Shown here piece after piece: positions 1 through 9,635 of a DNA stretch of 64,000 bases. A model generated the notes under the pieces. That model had not been told where the DNA came from. It did not search any database and was given only the letters and a program-made list of their open reading frames with translations. Each line of letters begins with the position of its first letter. The first letter of the stretch is position 1. This DNA comes from an uncultured Prevotellaceae bacterium (GTDB lineage: Bacteria; Bacteroidota; Bacteroidia; Bacteroidales; Bacteroidaceae): assembly GCA_900318115.1 (NCBI GenBank), contig ONJJ01000005.1, positions 1-64,000 on the forward strand. The letters are read 5' to 3'. A program made the translations under genes and the position numbers.

Positions 1-519
1 GAGGTTGGGGGAGTCGGGGAGGTTGGAGGCGTCCAGGAGCTCTATCTCATCGATGACGAGGAGCTTGGGCTTGAGTTCCACTTCCTTGTCGCGGCGTGCG
101 AGGTCGTAGGCGCGCTTGCCATCGACCTTGACGGCAGAGTAGGCAGGGGGAATCTGCTGGATGGGGCCGATGAACTGCCGGAGGACGTCTTCTACCAGGG
201 GGAGGGTGATGTGCTGGGTGGGGTAGTAGGCGTCGATGGGGTGTTCGAGGTCGAAGGAGGGAGTGGTAGCTCCGAGGCGTAGTGTTGCGACGTACTCCTT
301 GGTGTGGGCCTGGAGTTCGTCGATGCGCTTGGTGGCTCGTCCAGTGCACACGATCATGACGCCCGTTGCCAGGGGGTCGAGCGTGCCGGCATGGCCTACC
401 TTCAGCTTTCGGGTTCCCAGGCGCTTGCAGAGCAGCCATCGCACCTTGTTGACGACGTCGAAGGAAGTCCAGCGGTAGGGCTTGTCGATGTAGAGTATTT
501 CTCCTGTCTGAAAGTTCAT
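1..519 (-). CDS. truB: tRNA pseudouridine(55) synthase TruB, N-terminal part (cut by window edge)
   Basis: TruB converts uridine 55 of the tRNA T-loop to pseudouridine. The frame stays open from the ATG at 519 to base 1, giving 173 codons, so the C-terminal part with the PUA-like region lies outside the window. The motif GHAGTLDPLATG is present with the expected catalytic aspartate at residue 48, the same number as in the E. coli enzyme, followed by an LRLGATT segment typical of the family. The start codon shares one base with the uppP stop (TAATG arrangement), which implies translational coupling. It is the last visible gene of the miaB-ftsX-DUF3098-uppP-truB run on this strand. Confidence 0.95.
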   Translation of the reverse strand, partial: MNFQTGEILYIDKPYRWTSFDVVNKVRWLLCKRLGTRKLKVGHAGTLDPLATGVMIVCTGRATKRIDELQAHTKEYVATLRLGATTPSFDLEHPIDAYYPTQHITLPLVEDVLRQFIGPIQQIPPAYSAVKVDGKRAYDLARRDKEVELKPKLLVIDEIELLDASNLPDSPNL

Positions 520-1382
520 TAGTCTACCATTACGAGTGAGTGACCAGTCCAAAGAAGGCCGAGAATGACCAGGCCTACGATGATTCGATAGACTCCAAAC
601 GCCTTGAATCCATACTTGGCGAGGAAGTCCACGAACCACTTCATGGCGAGGAGTGCTACGATGAATGCCACCACGCATCCGAGAGCAAGCATGAGGAGGT
701 TGTCTCGTGTGGCCCAGCTGGCGTCTGCTTCGTCTCCGAAGAAGAGCTGGAGGAAGTCGAGGGCTGTGGCAGCAGCCATGGTGGGTACGGCGAGGAAGAA
801 GGAGAACTCAGCTGCAGCACGGCGGGTGAGTTTCTGTGCCATTCCGCCCACGATGGTGGCCATGGAACGTGATACGCCAGGAATCATGGCAATGCACTGG
901 AAGAGACCTATGCGGAAGGCACGCCGCTCGGTCAGCGGGGTCTGCTCGCTGCCCTTGTTGAAGAGCCGGTCGCAGAAGAGCATGAAGATGCCTCCGACGA
1001 CGAGCATGACGGCCACGACCTCCACGCTCTCGAGGAACCGGTCGATGAGGCCGGACATCTTGCCGAGGAATCCGATGATGATGGCAGGGATGAAGGCCAC
1101 GAGGAGCTTCCAGTAGAAGTCCCACTTGTGGAGGAAGGCCTGGAGGGGTGTGCTGCCAGCGGGAGCGGGTGTGTGGTCAAGGCGGAAGAAGCGGTGCCAG
1201 TAGAGGCATACCACAGAGAGAATTGCTCCGAACTGGATGATGATGGTGAAGGCCTTGACGAAGGGGGTGCTCTCCACACCCAGCAGGTTCTGGGTGATGA
1301 TCATGTGGCCTGTGGATGAGACGGGCAGGAACTCCGTCAGTCCCTCGACGATGGCGATGATGATGGTCTCGAAAACGCTCAT
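519..1382 (-). CDS. uppP: undecaprenyl-diphosphate phosphatase UppP (BacA)
   Basis: UppP is an inner-membrane enzyme that removes one phosphate from undecaprenyl diphosphate, recycling the lipid carrier for peptidoglycan and surface polysaccharide synthesis; extra copies give bacitracin tolerance. The 287-residue product has the family length. The N-terminal signature [14 protein letters not shown] provides the conserved glutamates 13 and 17 and histidine 26, and the second signature [10 protein letters not shown] provides the conserved arginine. Hydrophobic helices fill most of the rest. The start overlaps the end of the upstream DUF3098 gene by 4 bases (ATGA) and the stop overlaps the truB start, so these three genes are very probably read from one transcript. 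Confidence 0.96.
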   Translation of the reverse strand: MSVFETIIIAIVEGLTEFLPVSSTGHMIITQNLLGVESTPFVKAFTIIIQFGAILSVVCLYWHRFFRLDHTPAPAGSTPLQAFLHKWDFYWKLLVAFIPAIIIGFLGKMSGLIDRFLESVEVVAVMLVVGGIFMLFCDRLFNKGSEQTPLTERRAFRIGLFQCIAMIPGVSRSMATIVGGMAQKLTRRAAAEFSFFLAVPTMAAATALDFLQLFFGDEADASWATRDNLLMLALGCVVAFIVALLAMKWFVDFLAKYGFKAFGVYRIIVGLVILGLLWTGHSLVMVD

Positions 1383-1621
1383 GATTGCTTCTCTGTGTTA
1401 GTGGTGTCCTTGGGGCGGTGCATGATGCCGTAGATGATGAATGCGAAGCCGGCGAAGCAGACGAGTGGTGCAACCTTGATGCGCATGGCGGAGAAGATCT
1501 CGGGGTTGAAGGCTTCCTCGCTGGAACCTGTGCCAGACATGAGGATGAAGCCGATGACGACCGTGGCCATGCCGATGGCCAGGAGGAGGTAGTTGGTGCG
1601 GTCGAATGCGAAATTTTTCAT
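1379..1621 (-). CDS. DUF3098 family small membrane protein
   Basis: This 80-residue protein has two hydrophobic helices, about residues 11-29 and 52-67. The first follows [12 protein letters not shown] and the second contains [14 protein letters not shown]. Between them is a short loop with [15 protein letters not shown]. This is the pattern of the DUF3098 family, which in Bacteroidetes commonly sits between ftsX and uppP; its biochemical role is unknown. The ftsX-DUF3098-uppP order is kept here, although about 280 bases separate it from ftsX. It overlaps uppP by 4 bases. A possible role in envelope or division-linked lipid metabolism is inferred from position only. A divergent relative is encoded at 11486-11872. 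Confidence 0.85.
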   Translation of the reverse strand: MKNFAFDRTNYLLLAIGMATVVIGFILMSGTGSSEEAFNPEIFSAMRIKVAPLVCFAGFAFIIYGIMHRPKDTTNTEKQS

Positions 1622-1901
1622 ATTGGGGAATTTGGGGATTGTTATTGGGGAGGAGAGGGGACCGCGATAAAATCGCGGTGGAAGAAACGGGACGCGCTGG
1701 GAGCGGGAGGGAGGAGGGGATTTTTGAGGGGAATATTGGGCGGGAGGGAGGAGGAGGAGGACCCTTCGCGGACGCGAAGGGCACCGCGGCGGGGGCGGTG
1801 ATGAGGGTGGAAATTAGTGGGCGGGCGGTGGAAATGATGGGGCGGCGATGATGGGGCGGCGGTTAAGGGGATAATAGGGGATAATAGGGGTGATGGGGGG
1901 A
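1622..1901. other. G-rich intergenic gap with two inverted repeats and quadruplex-type G tracts
   Basis: No gene is seen here. The plus strand is strongly G-rich, so the operon mRNA, which is the minus strand, would be C/U-rich. Two perfect inverted repeats are present: ACCGCGAT/ATCGCGGT with a 3-base loop (1661-1679), and a 9-base arm pair CCCTTCGCG/CGCGAAGGG (1762-1781). Runs of four or more G occur at 1867-1870, 1877-1880, 1887-1890 and 1895-1900, separated by ATAATA, ATAATA and TGAT, which directly abut the ftsX stop. A looser four-run set starts at 1625. These could pause RNA polymerase or act as a processing point, but neither hairpin is followed by a U-run. Confidence 0.6.
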
Positions 1902-2771
1902 TTATTTGTACATTTCGTTTTCGCGCATGTGGAGGAAGTGGTTGACGCATAGCCAGGTGCTGACGAGGGTCAGGAGCAGGGCGGCAGCGAAGATGGTGGC
2001 GAGCATGATGATGATGGTCTGGCGGGTGATGATGGTGGCGGCGAAGTCGTCCTGCTGCATCATCCAGTGGATGCCGCCCAGGAGGAGGGCAGAGCTGAGG
2101 ATGGCTGCGGTCAGTCCGATGCCGAGGCTTCGGCTCAGGAAGGGTCGCTGGATGACACTCCAGGATGCTCCGACGAGGCGCATGGTGTGGATGCTGAATC
2201 GGCGAGCATAGACGCTGAGGCGCACGGTGTTGTTGATGAGCACGATGGAGATGATGGTCAGCAGGATGGCTAGGATAGCGAGGATGCCCGTGGCCTGACG
2301 CAGGCGGTGGTTGAGGCTATCGACGAGGTCGCGCTGGTAGATGACGTCGCTGACCTGCCACATCTCTCGCAGCTGCTTTGAGATCCAGAGGAGGCTGTCG
2401 GTGCATGCGTAGTCTGCCAGGACGTTCATTTCGATGCTGGCTGTGTAGGGGTTCTCTCCTGCGAGGAACTCCGTGGGGTCAGCTCCCATGCGCGCTGTCT
2501 CCTCTTTCAGCGCCTGCTCGGCAGTGATGAGTGTGGTGCTGTGGGCGTAGGGCAGGTGGTCGATTTGCTGCTGGAAGGAGCGAGCCTCCAGGGAGTCGAG
2601 GTCGTCGTCGAGGAGGAGCGTGACGGTGAGGTTCTCACGCACGCTGCGCGAGAGCTCTCGCGCAGTGAGACCAAAGAGGACCACGAGTCCCAGCAGCAGT
2701 AGCACCAGCGTGGTGGACACGCAGGAGGTGAACCATTGCCATCGACCGATGGAAGTATTTTTTTTCTTCAT
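1902..2771 (-). CDS. ftsX: cell division protein FtsX
   Basis: FtsX is the membrane half of the FtsEX ABC-type complex, which couples ATP hydrolysis by FtsE to activation of periplasmic peptidoglycan hydrolases at the septum. The 289-residue protein has the expected layout: a cytoplasmic N-terminus, one membrane helix at about residues 15-35, a periplasmic domain to about residue 165, and three C-terminal helices, with the family-typical NNTVRLSVYARR segment after the second helix. FtsE is not next to it, as is usual in Bacteroidetes where ftsE lies elsewhere. It lies 35 bases after miaB on the same strand. Confidence 0.9.
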   Translation of the reverse strand: MKKKNTSIGRWQWFTSCVSTTLVLLLLGLVVLFGLTARELSRSVRENLTVTLLLDDDLDSLEARSFQQQIDHLPYAHSTTLITAEQALKEETARMGADPTEFLAGENPYTASIEMNVLADYACTDSLLWISKQLREMWQVSDVIYQRDLVDSLNHRLRQATGILAILAILLTIISIVLINNTVRLSVYARRFSIHTMRLVGASWSVIQRPFLSRSLGIGLTAAILSSALLLGGIHWMMQQDDFAATIITRQTIIIMLATIFAAALLLTLVSTWLCVNHFLHMRENEMYK

Positions 2772-2806
2772 TGTCGTTTCGGGTATCTGTTTCTTTGGAT
2801 GATTTT

Positions 2807-4144
2807 CTAATTGTTTTCTATGACGTCACCCTTGAGTGTGGCAGAGGAGCTGCTGGTGATCTTGACCATGACGCGCTCTCCGATGTGGTGCTGTCCGCGG
2901 TCGAAGACGACGACGCGGTTCTGTTCCGTGCGCCCGAAGAGCTGCTGGTGCGAACGCTTGCTGGTGCCTTCGATGAGCACTTCGTAGGTGCGTCCTTCGC
3001 ATCGGCGTGCAGCCTCGGCACTGAGTTGTGTCTGGAGGGCGATGAGCTCGTTGAGGCGTCGGAGCTTGACCTCCTCGGGGACGTCGTCGGGCAGGTGTTT
3101 GCTGGCGTAGGTGCCAGGTCGTTCGCTGTACTTGAACATGAAGGCAGAGTCGTAGCCTACCTCACGCATGAGGGAGAGTGAAAGCTGGTGGTCCTCCTCC
3201 GTCTCGCCACAATAGCCGACGAAGATGTCTGTGGAGAGTCCGCAGTCGGGGATGATGCGGCGGATGGCCTCGACGCGGTCGAGGTACCATGCGCGCGTGT
3301 ACTTTCTATTCATACGTGCCAGCACGGCGTCCGAACCGCTCTGCACAGGCAGGTGTATGTGGCGGCAGACGTTGGGTTCCTCGGCGATGACGTGGAGTGT
3401 CTGGTCGGACATGTCCTTGGGATGACTGGTGGTGAAGCGTATGCGCATATCGGGCACAGCCCGCGCCACCATGCGCAGGAGGTCTGGGAAAAGTATAGAC
3501 TCAGGGGTCTTGTAGCTGTTGACGTTCTGTCCCAGCAGTGTCACTTCCTTGAAACCTCGGTCGCGGAGGTCTCGCACCTCGCGCAGGATGCTCTCCACGT
3601 CTCGGCTGCGCTCGCGTCCACGGGTGTAGGGCACGATGCAGTAGTGGCAGAAATTGTTACATCCCCGCATGATGCTGACGTATCCTCCGATGTGGTTGGT
3701 GTGGAGTCGCTGTGGAACGACGTCGCGGTAGGTTTCCGTGGTGGATAGCTCCACGTCGATGGCTTTGTGCCCCAGTTCCACCTGCGCGATGAGGTCAGGC
3801 AGCGACATATAGCTGTCCGGTCCGCATACGAGGTCTGCTCCGTGCTGCTCCAGGAGCTGGTTCTTCACCCGCTCTGCCATGCATCCCAGTACGCCCACGA
3901 TGGGCTTCTCCCCCACCCTGCCGTCGGCTTTGTGCTTTCGCTTGATGCTCTGCAGGAATTCCAGTCGTGAAAGAATTTTCTGCTCGGCATTATCACGCAC
4001 GGAGCAGGTGTTGAGGAAGACGGCGTCGGCATCGTCCATGGACTCCGTGACCTCGTAGCCCGCCATCTGCATGATGGAAGCCACGACTTCGGAGTCAGCC
4101 ACGTTCATCTGGCAACCGTATGTCTCAATCAGAAGTTTTTTCAT
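2807..4144 (-). CDS. miaB: tRNA-2-methylthio-N6-dimethylallyladenosine synthase MiaB
   Basis: MiaB is a radical-SAM methylthiotransferase that adds a methylthio group to i6A37 of tRNAs reading UNN codons. At 445 residues it is full length. The N-terminal UPF0004 domain begins with IETYGCQMN, which supplies the first auxiliary-cluster cysteine at residue 11, followed by FLNTCSVR and GVLGCMAER for the other two. The radical-SAM motif is CNNFCHYC. The C-terminal segment from about residue 380 is a TRAM RNA-binding domain. A good promoter lies upstream at 4179-4210, so miaB is probably the first gene of the operon that runs through to truB. Confidence 0.96.
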   Translation of the reverse strand: MKKLLIETYGCQMNVADSEVVASIMQMAGYEVTESMDDADAVFLNTCSVRDNAEQKILSRLEFLQSIKRKHKADGRVGEKPIVGVLGCMAERVKNQLLEQHGADLVCGPDSYMSLPDLIAQVELGHKAIDVELSTTETYRDVVPQRLHTNHIGGYVSIMRGCNNFCHYCIVPYTRGRERSRDVESILREVRDLRDRGFKEVTLLGQNVNSYKTPESILFPDLLRMVARAVPDMRIRFTTSHPKDMSDQTLHVIAEEPNVCRHIHLPVQSGSDAVLARMNRKYTRAWYLDRVEAIRRIIPDCGLSTDIFVGYCGETEEDHQLSLSLMREVGYDSAFMFKYSERPGTYASKHLPDDVPEEVKLRRLNELIALQTQLSAEAARRCEGRTYEVLIEGTSKRSHQQLFGRTEQNRVVVFDRGQHHIGERVMVKITSSSSATLKGDVIENN

Positions 4145-4178
4145 GCTCTGTATTTGCCATATAGCTCAAAATCGGCTG

Positions 4179-4210
4179 CAAAGATACGACATAAAAAAAG
4201 CGAAGTCAAG
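4179..4210 (-). promoter_or_regulatory. Bacteroidetes-type promoter for miaB
   Basis: Read on the minus strand, TATCTTTG (4186-4179) matches the TAnnTTTG -7 element, and CTTG (4210-4207) lies 20 bases upstream at the -33 position, a near match to TTTG. The expected transcript start is about 30 bases before the miaB ATG. Confidence 0.7.
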
Positions 4211-4293
4211 TATTTGGGCAAAAAAGTTGGCCAAAACCTCTCTGTTTCCTAAAAAAACTATCGCGCACGAGGGGTTAAGTGCAAACTTTTGTG

Positions 4294-4301
4294 TAACTTT
4301 G
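4294..4301 (+). promoter_or_regulatory. -7 promoter element for the CoA-transferase gene
   Basis: TAACTTTG matches the Bacteroidetes -7 consensus TAnnTTTG and lies 45 bases before the start codon. No clear -33 TTTG is visible at the right distance. The region is shared with the divergent miaB promoter. Confidence 0.6.
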
Positions 4302-4346
4302 CGCCCGCAATTTTAAAATCCTTAATCAAATAATTCATTCAACGAG

Positions 4347-5855
4347 ATGATCAAACGCATCACCGCTGCCGAAGCCGCAGCACAAATCGAGAATGGCCAC
4401 ACGCTGGGCCTCTCTGGCTTCACACCTGCCGGCGTACCCAAGTCCGTAACCGCCGAACTGGCCAAGAAAGCCCACTCCGAGCACGAGGCCGGAAGACCCT
4501 TCCAGGTCAACATCCTCACCGGAGCCAGCACCGGGCAGAGCTGCGACGGCATGCTCGCCAACGAACAGGCTATCGGTCTGCGAGCTCCCTATACCACGAA
4601 TCCCGACTTCCGCAAGCACGTGAATCTGAACGAGATTCGCTACACCGACCTCAACCTCAGCAACATGGCCACGCAGATGCGTCAGGGCTACCTGCCATGC
4701 CCGGACTGGGGCATCATCGAGGCCTGCGACGTGGAGATCCACGGACAGAAGGCACACATCTACCTCACCGCTGCCGGGGGCATCAGCCCCACCGTCTGCC
4801 GCATGGCCAAGCGCGGCATCTTCGTCGAGCTCAATGCCTTCCACAGCCCTAAGAGCAAGGGCCTGCACGATGTCTATGAAATCGAGTATCACCCCTACCG
4901 CACACCCGTCAACATCTGCCACCCGAACGACCGCATCGGCAAACCCTACGTAGAAGTCGACGCCGACCGCATCGTGGGCATCATCGAGTGCAACATCCCC
5001 GACGAGGCTCGCTCCTTCAAGGACCCCGACCCCATCACGACCAAGATCGGTCAGAACGTGGCAGACTTCCTCGTGCAGAACATGCGCGACGGCAAGATTC
5101 CTCCCACCTTCCTCAACCTGCAGAGCGGTGTGGGCAGCGGCGCCAATGCAGTCCTCGGCGCTCTGGGCCACAGCACCGAAGTGCCCAATTTCAACATCTA
5201 CACCGAGGTGCTGCAGGATGCACCCATCCAGCTCATGCGCGAGGGACGTGTGCTCAGCGCCAGCGCCTGCTCGCTGACGGTGACGAACGAGTGCCTGAAG
5301 GGCATCTACGACGACATCGACTTCTTCAAGGACAAGCTCGTGCTGCGCCCGTCCGAGATCTCCAACAACCCCGAGGTCATCGCCCGCATCGGCGTCTGCT
5401 CGCTGAACACCGCTATCGAGGCTGACATCTACGGCCACGTCAACTCCACCAAGATCTGCGGCACGAAGATGATGAACGGCATCGGCGGCAGCGCAGACTT
5501 CACCTGCAACAGCTACCTCAGCATCTTCACCTGCGGCTCCACCACCAAGGGAGGTGCCATCAGCAGCATCGTGCCCTTTGCCAGCCACATCGACCACACC
5601 AGCCACTTCGTGGATGCCGTCATCACCGAGTACGGCGTGGCAGACCTGCGCGGCAAGTGCGCCATGGAGAAGGCCGAGGAGCTCATCAAGGTCGCTCACC
5701 CCGACTACCAGCCCCTGCTTCGCGACTACCTGAAGTATGCCGAGAAGTACAGCGGCCACACCCACCACTGCCTCAGCGCTGCCTTCGCCATGCACGACAC
5801 CTTCCTGCGCAAGGGCGACATGCGACTGACCGACCTGGCAGAGTACGTGAAGTAA
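4347..5855 (+). CDS. acetyl-CoA hydrolase/transferase family protein (acetate:succinyl-CoA transferase type)
   Basis: This family moves coenzyme A between acyl groups, for example succinyl-CoA plus acetate to acetyl-CoA plus succinate, or hydrolyses acetyl-CoA. In Bacteroidales it probably serves mixed-acid end-product formation in the cytoplasm. The 502-residue product has the usual two-domain length. Visible signatures are QSGVGSGANAVLG, a glycine-rich CoA-site loop, and IYTEVLQD, whose glutamate 287 aligns with the catalytic glutamate that forms the glutamyl-CoA thioester. The late segment GGSADFTCNSYLS is also typical. The first ATG follows a -7 element at a normal distance. The exact acyl substrate cannot be read from the sequence. 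Confidence 0.88.
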   Translation: MIKRITAAEAAAQIENGHTLGLSGFTPAGVPKSVTAELAKKAHSEHEAGRPFQVNILTGASTGQSCDGMLANEQAIGLRAPYTTNPDFRKHVNLNEIRYTDLNLSNMATQMRQGYLPCPDWGIIEACDVEIHGQKAHIYLTAAGGISPTVCRMAKRGIFVELNAFHSPKSKGLHDVYEIEYHPYRTPVNICHPNDRIGKPYVEVDADRIVGIIECNIPDEARSFKDPDPITTKIGQNVADFLVQNMRDGKIPPTFLNLQSGVGSGANAVLGALGHSTEVPNFNIYTEVLQDAPIQLMREGRVLSASACSLTVTNECLKGIYDDIDFFKDKLVLRPSEISNNPEVIARIGVCSLNTAIEADIYGHVNSTKICGTKMMNGIGGSADFTCNSYLSIFTCGSTTKGGAISSIVPFASHIDHTSHFVDAVITEYGVADLRGKCAMEKAEELIKVAHPDYQPLLRDYLKYAEKYSGHTHHCLSAAFAMHDTFLRKGDMRLTDLAEYVK

Positions 5856-5881
5856 CAAGATAATTCGCATACGTAACCGAA

Positions 5882-8098
5882 ATGAAAAGAATTAGACTGC
5901 TGGCAGCCCTGCTGTTGGCCGCAGTGACAATGATGGCTCAGACCACAAAGAAGAGCTTTACGCTGAACGACCTGCTCGGAGGAGGATCCACCTTTTGGAA
6001 CCTGCAGCCGAAGTATATGTTCTCCACCTGGTGGGGAGAAGTACCCGTGGAACTCAGCGTGGAGAAAGCTGTACGCATCGGCCTCAACGGTCAGCGGCAG
6101 GAGCCCCTCTTCACCACCGACGACCTCAATGCCATTCTCGGCGAGAAGGTGGTCAGGACCTGCACCGGTGTGGAGTTTCCTAATCCGTCCAGCCCCCTCG
6201 TGAAGGTGCAGACGCCAAAGGAAATCATCCTCATCGACTTCGAGCGCAAGGCCGTGGAATGGCGAGGGCAGATCCAGGAGGGAGCCAGCGAGCTGGTCTG
6301 GAACGCCAAGAGCAGGAACATGGCCTACTGCATCGGCTCCAACGTCTATATTCAGCAAGCCGACGGCACACGCCGACAGCTGACCACGGACGGCAATGAT
6401 GATGTCGTCTATGGCCACAGCGTCAGCCGCGACGAATTCGGCATCAGCAACGGTCTCTTCTGGAGTCCCGACGGACAGCGTCTGGCCTTCTACAAAAAAG
6501 ACCAGAGCCGCATTCCCAGCTATCCGCAGGTGGACATCACCCAGCGGATAGCTGCCACCTATGTGGACAAGTACCCCATGGCCGGCGAGGAGACAGAGGA
6601 TGTGTGCGTCGGCGTGTACGACGTAGCCAGCGAGCAGACCGTCTGGTTGCAGAACCCGAAGCCGCAGACGGACTACATGACCAACCTCTCCTGGTCACCC
6701 GACGGGCAGAAATTGTATGTCTTCGAACTCAACCGCGACCAGAACTTCATGCAGCTCTATGGCTACGATGCACGTTCGGGTCAGAAGGATGCCCAGCCCC
6801 TCGTGGAGGAGAAGCATCCCAAGTACGTGGAGCCGCTGCACACCCTCACGTTCCTGCCCTGGGATGCCACCAAGGCGATCATGCAGAGCAGGCGGGACAA
6901 CTGGAACCACCTCTACCTGCTGGATCTCAAGAAGAACGTCTATCCAGAATGGCGCGGCGCAGCAGGCGGAGGTACCACCTGTGACCACGTGGCCACACAG
7001 CTGCTGACGCCCGGCGACTTCGAGGTCATACACTTCTTAGGATTCAACGAGAAGGAACGGAGTGCGCTCTTCGTCGGCAATGTGACGCATCCGCTGCACC
7101 ACACCATCCACGGCGTGAAGCTAAGAGGCGGAAAGGTGAAGAGCGAGGACTGCAAGCTGCTCTCCGCAGGCGAGGGCGTCCACAATGCCACGCTAAGCGC
7201 TGCCGGCACGCGCCTCATCGACACCTACAGCTCGCCCACGGTTGCCCGCAAGGTGGAACTCATCGACACGAAGAACGGGAAGAGCGCAAACCTGCTGACG
7301 GCCGAGGACCCCTGGCGCGACTACAACGTGCCCGAAATCACCAGCGGCAGCATCAAGGCTGCCGACGGAGAGACGGACCTCTACTATCGGCTCATCAAAC
7401 CCGTAGGCTTCGACCCGGCAAAGAAATATCCCACCGTGGTTTACGTCTATGGAGGTCCGCACGCCCACAACGTGCAGGCCTCGCGCGGCTACTACTTCCG
7501 CGGGTGGGAGATCTACATGGCGCAGCTGGGCTATGTCATCTTCGTGCTCGACAATCGTGGCTCGCAGTATCGCGGCCTGAAGTTCGAGCAGGCCACCTTC
7601 CGCCACCTCGGCGACGAGGAAATGAAGGACCAGCTCTGCGGAGTGGAGTTCCTGAAGACGCTGCCCTACGTGGATGCCGACCGCCTCGGCGTGCACGGAT
7701 GGAGCTTCGGCGGGTTCATGACCACGAACCTGATGTGCACCTATCCTGACGTCTTCAAGGTGGGTGTGGCAGGAGGTCCCGTCATCGACTGGAAATACTA
7801 TGAGGTGATGTACGGCGAGCGCTACATGGATCGTCCGGACGAGAACCCCGATGGCTATGCCTCCAGTAGCCTGCTGCCGAAGGCCAAGAACCTGAAGGGT
7901 CGCCTGCAGATCATCCTCGGATACAACGACCCCACGTGTGTGCCGCAGCACACGCTCTCGTTCATCCGTGCCTGCATCGATGCCGGCACGCAGCCAGACC
8001 TCTTCACCTATCCGGGCGATGGTCACAACATGTTCGGCACCGACCAGATACACCTCCACGAGCGCATCACGCGCTACTTCGAAGATTATCTGAAATGA
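5882..8098 (+). CDS. S9 family prolyl peptidase, dipeptidyl peptidase 4-like, exported
   Basis: Serine peptidase of the DPP4 clan, likely cleaving Xaa-Pro or similar dipeptides from peptides in the periplasm or at the cell surface. A signal peptide (MKRIRLLAALLLAAVTMMA) is followed by a beta-propeller domain to about residue 480 with repeated WSPDGQ blades, including the DEFGISNGLFWSPDG segment characteristic of bacterial DPP4-type propellers. The C-terminal alpha/beta hydrolase domain carries the nucleophile in GWSFGGF (Ser608), Asp683 in YNDPTCVP and His715 in DGHNMFG. The acid motif differs from the textbook HGxxDDNV form, so the substrate range may differ. The gene follows the CoA-transferase by 26 bases and overlaps the next small gene by 4. 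Confidence 0.9.
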   Translation: MKRIRLLAALLLAAVTMMAQTTKKSFTLNDLLGGGSTFWNLQPKYMFSTWWGEVPVELSVEKAVRIGLNGQRQEPLFTTDDLNAILGEKVVRTCTGVEFPNPSSPLVKVQTPKEIILIDFERKAVEWRGQIQEGASELVWNAKSRNMAYCIGSNVYIQQADGTRRQLTTDGNDDVVYGHSVSRDEFGISNGLFWSPDGQRLAFYKKDQSRIPSYPQVDITQRIAATYVDKYPMAGEETEDVCVGVYDVASEQTVWLQNPKPQTDYMTNLSWSPDGQKLYVFELNRDQNFMQLYGYDARSGQKDAQPLVEEKHPKYVEPLHTLTFLPWDATKAIMQSRRDNWNHLYLLDLKKNVYPEWRGAAGGGTTCDHVATQLLTPGDFEVIHFLGFNEKERSALFVGNVTHPLHHTIHGVKLRGGKVKSEDCKLLSAGEGVHNATLSAAGTRLIDTYSSPTVARKVELIDTKNGKSANLLTAEDPWRDYNVPEITSGSIKAADGETDLYYRLIKPVGFDPAKKYPTVVYVYGGPHAHNVQASRGYYFRGWEIYMAQLGYVIFVLDNRGSQYRGLKFEQATFRHLGDEEMKDQLCGVEFLKTLPYVDADRLGVHGWSFGGFMTTNLMCTYPDVFKVGVAGGPVIDWKYYEVMYGERYMDRPDENPDGYASSSLLPKAKNLKGRLQIILGYNDPTCVPQHTLSFIRACIDAGTQPDLFTYPGDGHNMFGTDQIHLHERITRYFEDYLK

Positions 8099-8346
8099 CA
8101 CAGGACGAGCGCTGGGAGTTGCATTTCGAACAAGTGATGCAGTTCATGAGGTCACAACGTCGTTGTCCCTCGAAGCATCGGTTGGAAGAGCACCAGATGC
8201 TGAATTGGATCAAGTTCAACAAGAAGCAGCTGGCCAAGGGCAAGATGCCGCCCAGCCGCCTACAGCCTTTCCAACAGCTGCTCCAGACCGCTGACAGGTA
8301 CCAGCGCCTGAACCAATATGCTTATTTACATACATTTAACGAATAA
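8095..8346 (+). CDS. small conserved-looking protein, helicase-associated-domain-like
   Basis: This is an 83-residue basic soluble protein. Its start is taken as the ATG at 8095, which overlaps the peptidase stop (ATGA); upstream in-frame starts would lie inside the peptidase gene. The central part ([19 protein letters not shown] followed by [13 protein letters not shown]) resembles one repeat of the helicase-associated (HA) domain: a tryptophan, a basic helix with KGK, then a second short helix. Such small proteins occur in Bacteroidales next to metabolic genes. The purD gene begins 14 bases downstream, so the three genes are probably cotranscribed. The function is unknown; nucleic-acid binding is a guess from charge and likeness. 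Confidence 0.65.
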   Translation: MTQDERWELHFEQVMQFMRSQRRCPSKHRLEEHQMLNWIKFNKKQLAKGKMPPSRLQPFQQLLQTADRYQRLNQYAYLHTFNE

Positions 8347-8360
8347 CTTTTATCAGACCT

Positions 8361-9635
8361 ATGAAGCTTCTTCTTTTAGGCAGTGGCGGACGCGAACACG
8401 CCCTCGCATGGAAAATAGCCCAGTCGCCCAAGATTGAGAAACTGTACATTGCCCCCGGCAACGCAGGCACCGCCTCCGTGGGCGAGAACATCCCCCTGAA
8501 AGCCGATGACTTTGCGGGCATCAAGGACTTTGTCCTCGACAACCAGGTGGACATGGTGGTGGTGGGTCCTGAGGACCCGCTGGTGAAGGGCATCTACGAC
8601 TTCTTCCGCGACGATGCCCAGCTGAGTCACGTAGCCGTCATCGGTCCCTCGAAGGCCGGTGCTCAGCTCGAAGGCAGCAAGGACTTCGCCAAAGGATTCA
8701 TGCAGCGCCACGGCATCCCCACGGCTGCCTACCAGACCTTCGACGGCACCTGTGTGGAGGAAGGCATTCAGTTCCTCAAGACCCTGCAACCGCCCTATGT
8801 CCTGAAAGCCGACGGACTCTGTGCCGGCAAGGGCGTGCTCATCCTGCCCACCTTGGAGGAGGCCGAGAAGGAGCTGCGCGAGATGCTGGGCGGTATGTTC
8901 GGTCAGGCCTCGGCGCGCGTAGTCATCGAGGAGTTCCTCAGCGGTATTGAATGCTCCGTCTTTGTCCTCACCGACGGCCGGGACTACAAGATCCTGCCGG
9001 AAGCCAAGGACTACAAGCGCATAGGCGAAGGCGACACGGGTCTGAACACCGGAGGCATGGGCAGCGTCTCGCCCGTACCTTTTGCCGATGAGGCGTGGAT
9101 GAAGAAGGTGGAAGACCGCATCATCCGTCCCACGGTGCAGGGTCTGGCATCCGAAGGACTGGACTACAAAGGATTCATCTTCTTCGGACTCATCAACTGC
9201 GACGGCAATCCCAAGGTCATCGAATACAACTGCCGCATGGGAGACCCCGAGACCGAGACCGTCATGCTCCGGACAAAGAGCGACCTCGTGGACCTGCTCG
9301 AGGGTGTGGCAGAGGGCAACCTCGCCAGCCGGCAGCTGGAAATCGACGAGCGCGCTGCCGTATGCGTCATGCTGGTCAGCGGAGGCTATCCCGGCAAGTA
9401 TGAGAAAGGAAAGGTCATCACGGGCATCGACGACGTCGAAGGCAGCGTGGTCTTCCACGCCGGAACCGCACGGGATGCCGAAGGGCGTACGCTCACGGCT
9501 GGCGGTCGCGTCATCGCCGTCTCCTCCTACGGCAAGGACAAGGCAGAGGCACTGGCCAAGAGCTTTGCCGAGGCCCAGAAGATACAGTTCTCTGGCAGAT
9601 ACTTCCGCAGGGACATCGGTGCGGACCTGAACTGA
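8361..9635 (+). CDS. purD: phosphoribosylamine-glycine ligase PurD
   Basis: PurD (GAR synthetase) joins glycine to 5-phosphoribosylamine with ATP, the second step of purine synthesis. The 424-residue product has the full ATP-grasp layout: the N-terminal [18 protein letters not shown] signature, the ATP-binding segment [14 protein letters not shown], the [11 protein letters not shown] loop and the metal-binding segment [12 protein letters not shown]. The C-terminal part has the rudiment-sandwich region with [11 protein letters not shown]. It follows the small gene at 8095 by 14 bases and looks like part of the same operon. Nothing is missing or unusual. Confidence 0.97.
   Translation: MKLLLLGSGGREHALAWKIAQSPKIEKLYIAPGNAGTASVGENIPLKADDFAGIKDFVLDNQVDMVVVGPEDPLVKGIYDFFRDDAQLSHVAVIGPSKAGAQLEGSKDFAKGFMQRHGIPTAAYQTFDGTCVEEGIQFLKTLQPPYVLKADGLCAGKGVLILPTLEEAEKELREMLGGMFGQASARVVIEEFLSGIECSVFVLTDGRDYKILPEAKDYKRIGEGDTGLNTGGMGSVSPVPFADEAWMKKVEDRIIRPTVQGLASEGLDYKGFIFFGLINCDGNPKVIEYNCRMGDPETETVMLRTKSDLVDLLEGVAEGNLASRQLEIDERAAVCVMLVSGGYPGKYEKGKVITGIDDVEGSVVFHAGTARDAEGRTLTAGGRVIAVSSYGKDKAEALAKSFAEAQKIQFSGRYFRRDIGADLN

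Noticed and set aside
4335..5870. 511-codon minus-strand open frame
   Set aside because: Antisense of the CoA-transferase, whose motifs are clear; same biased composition.
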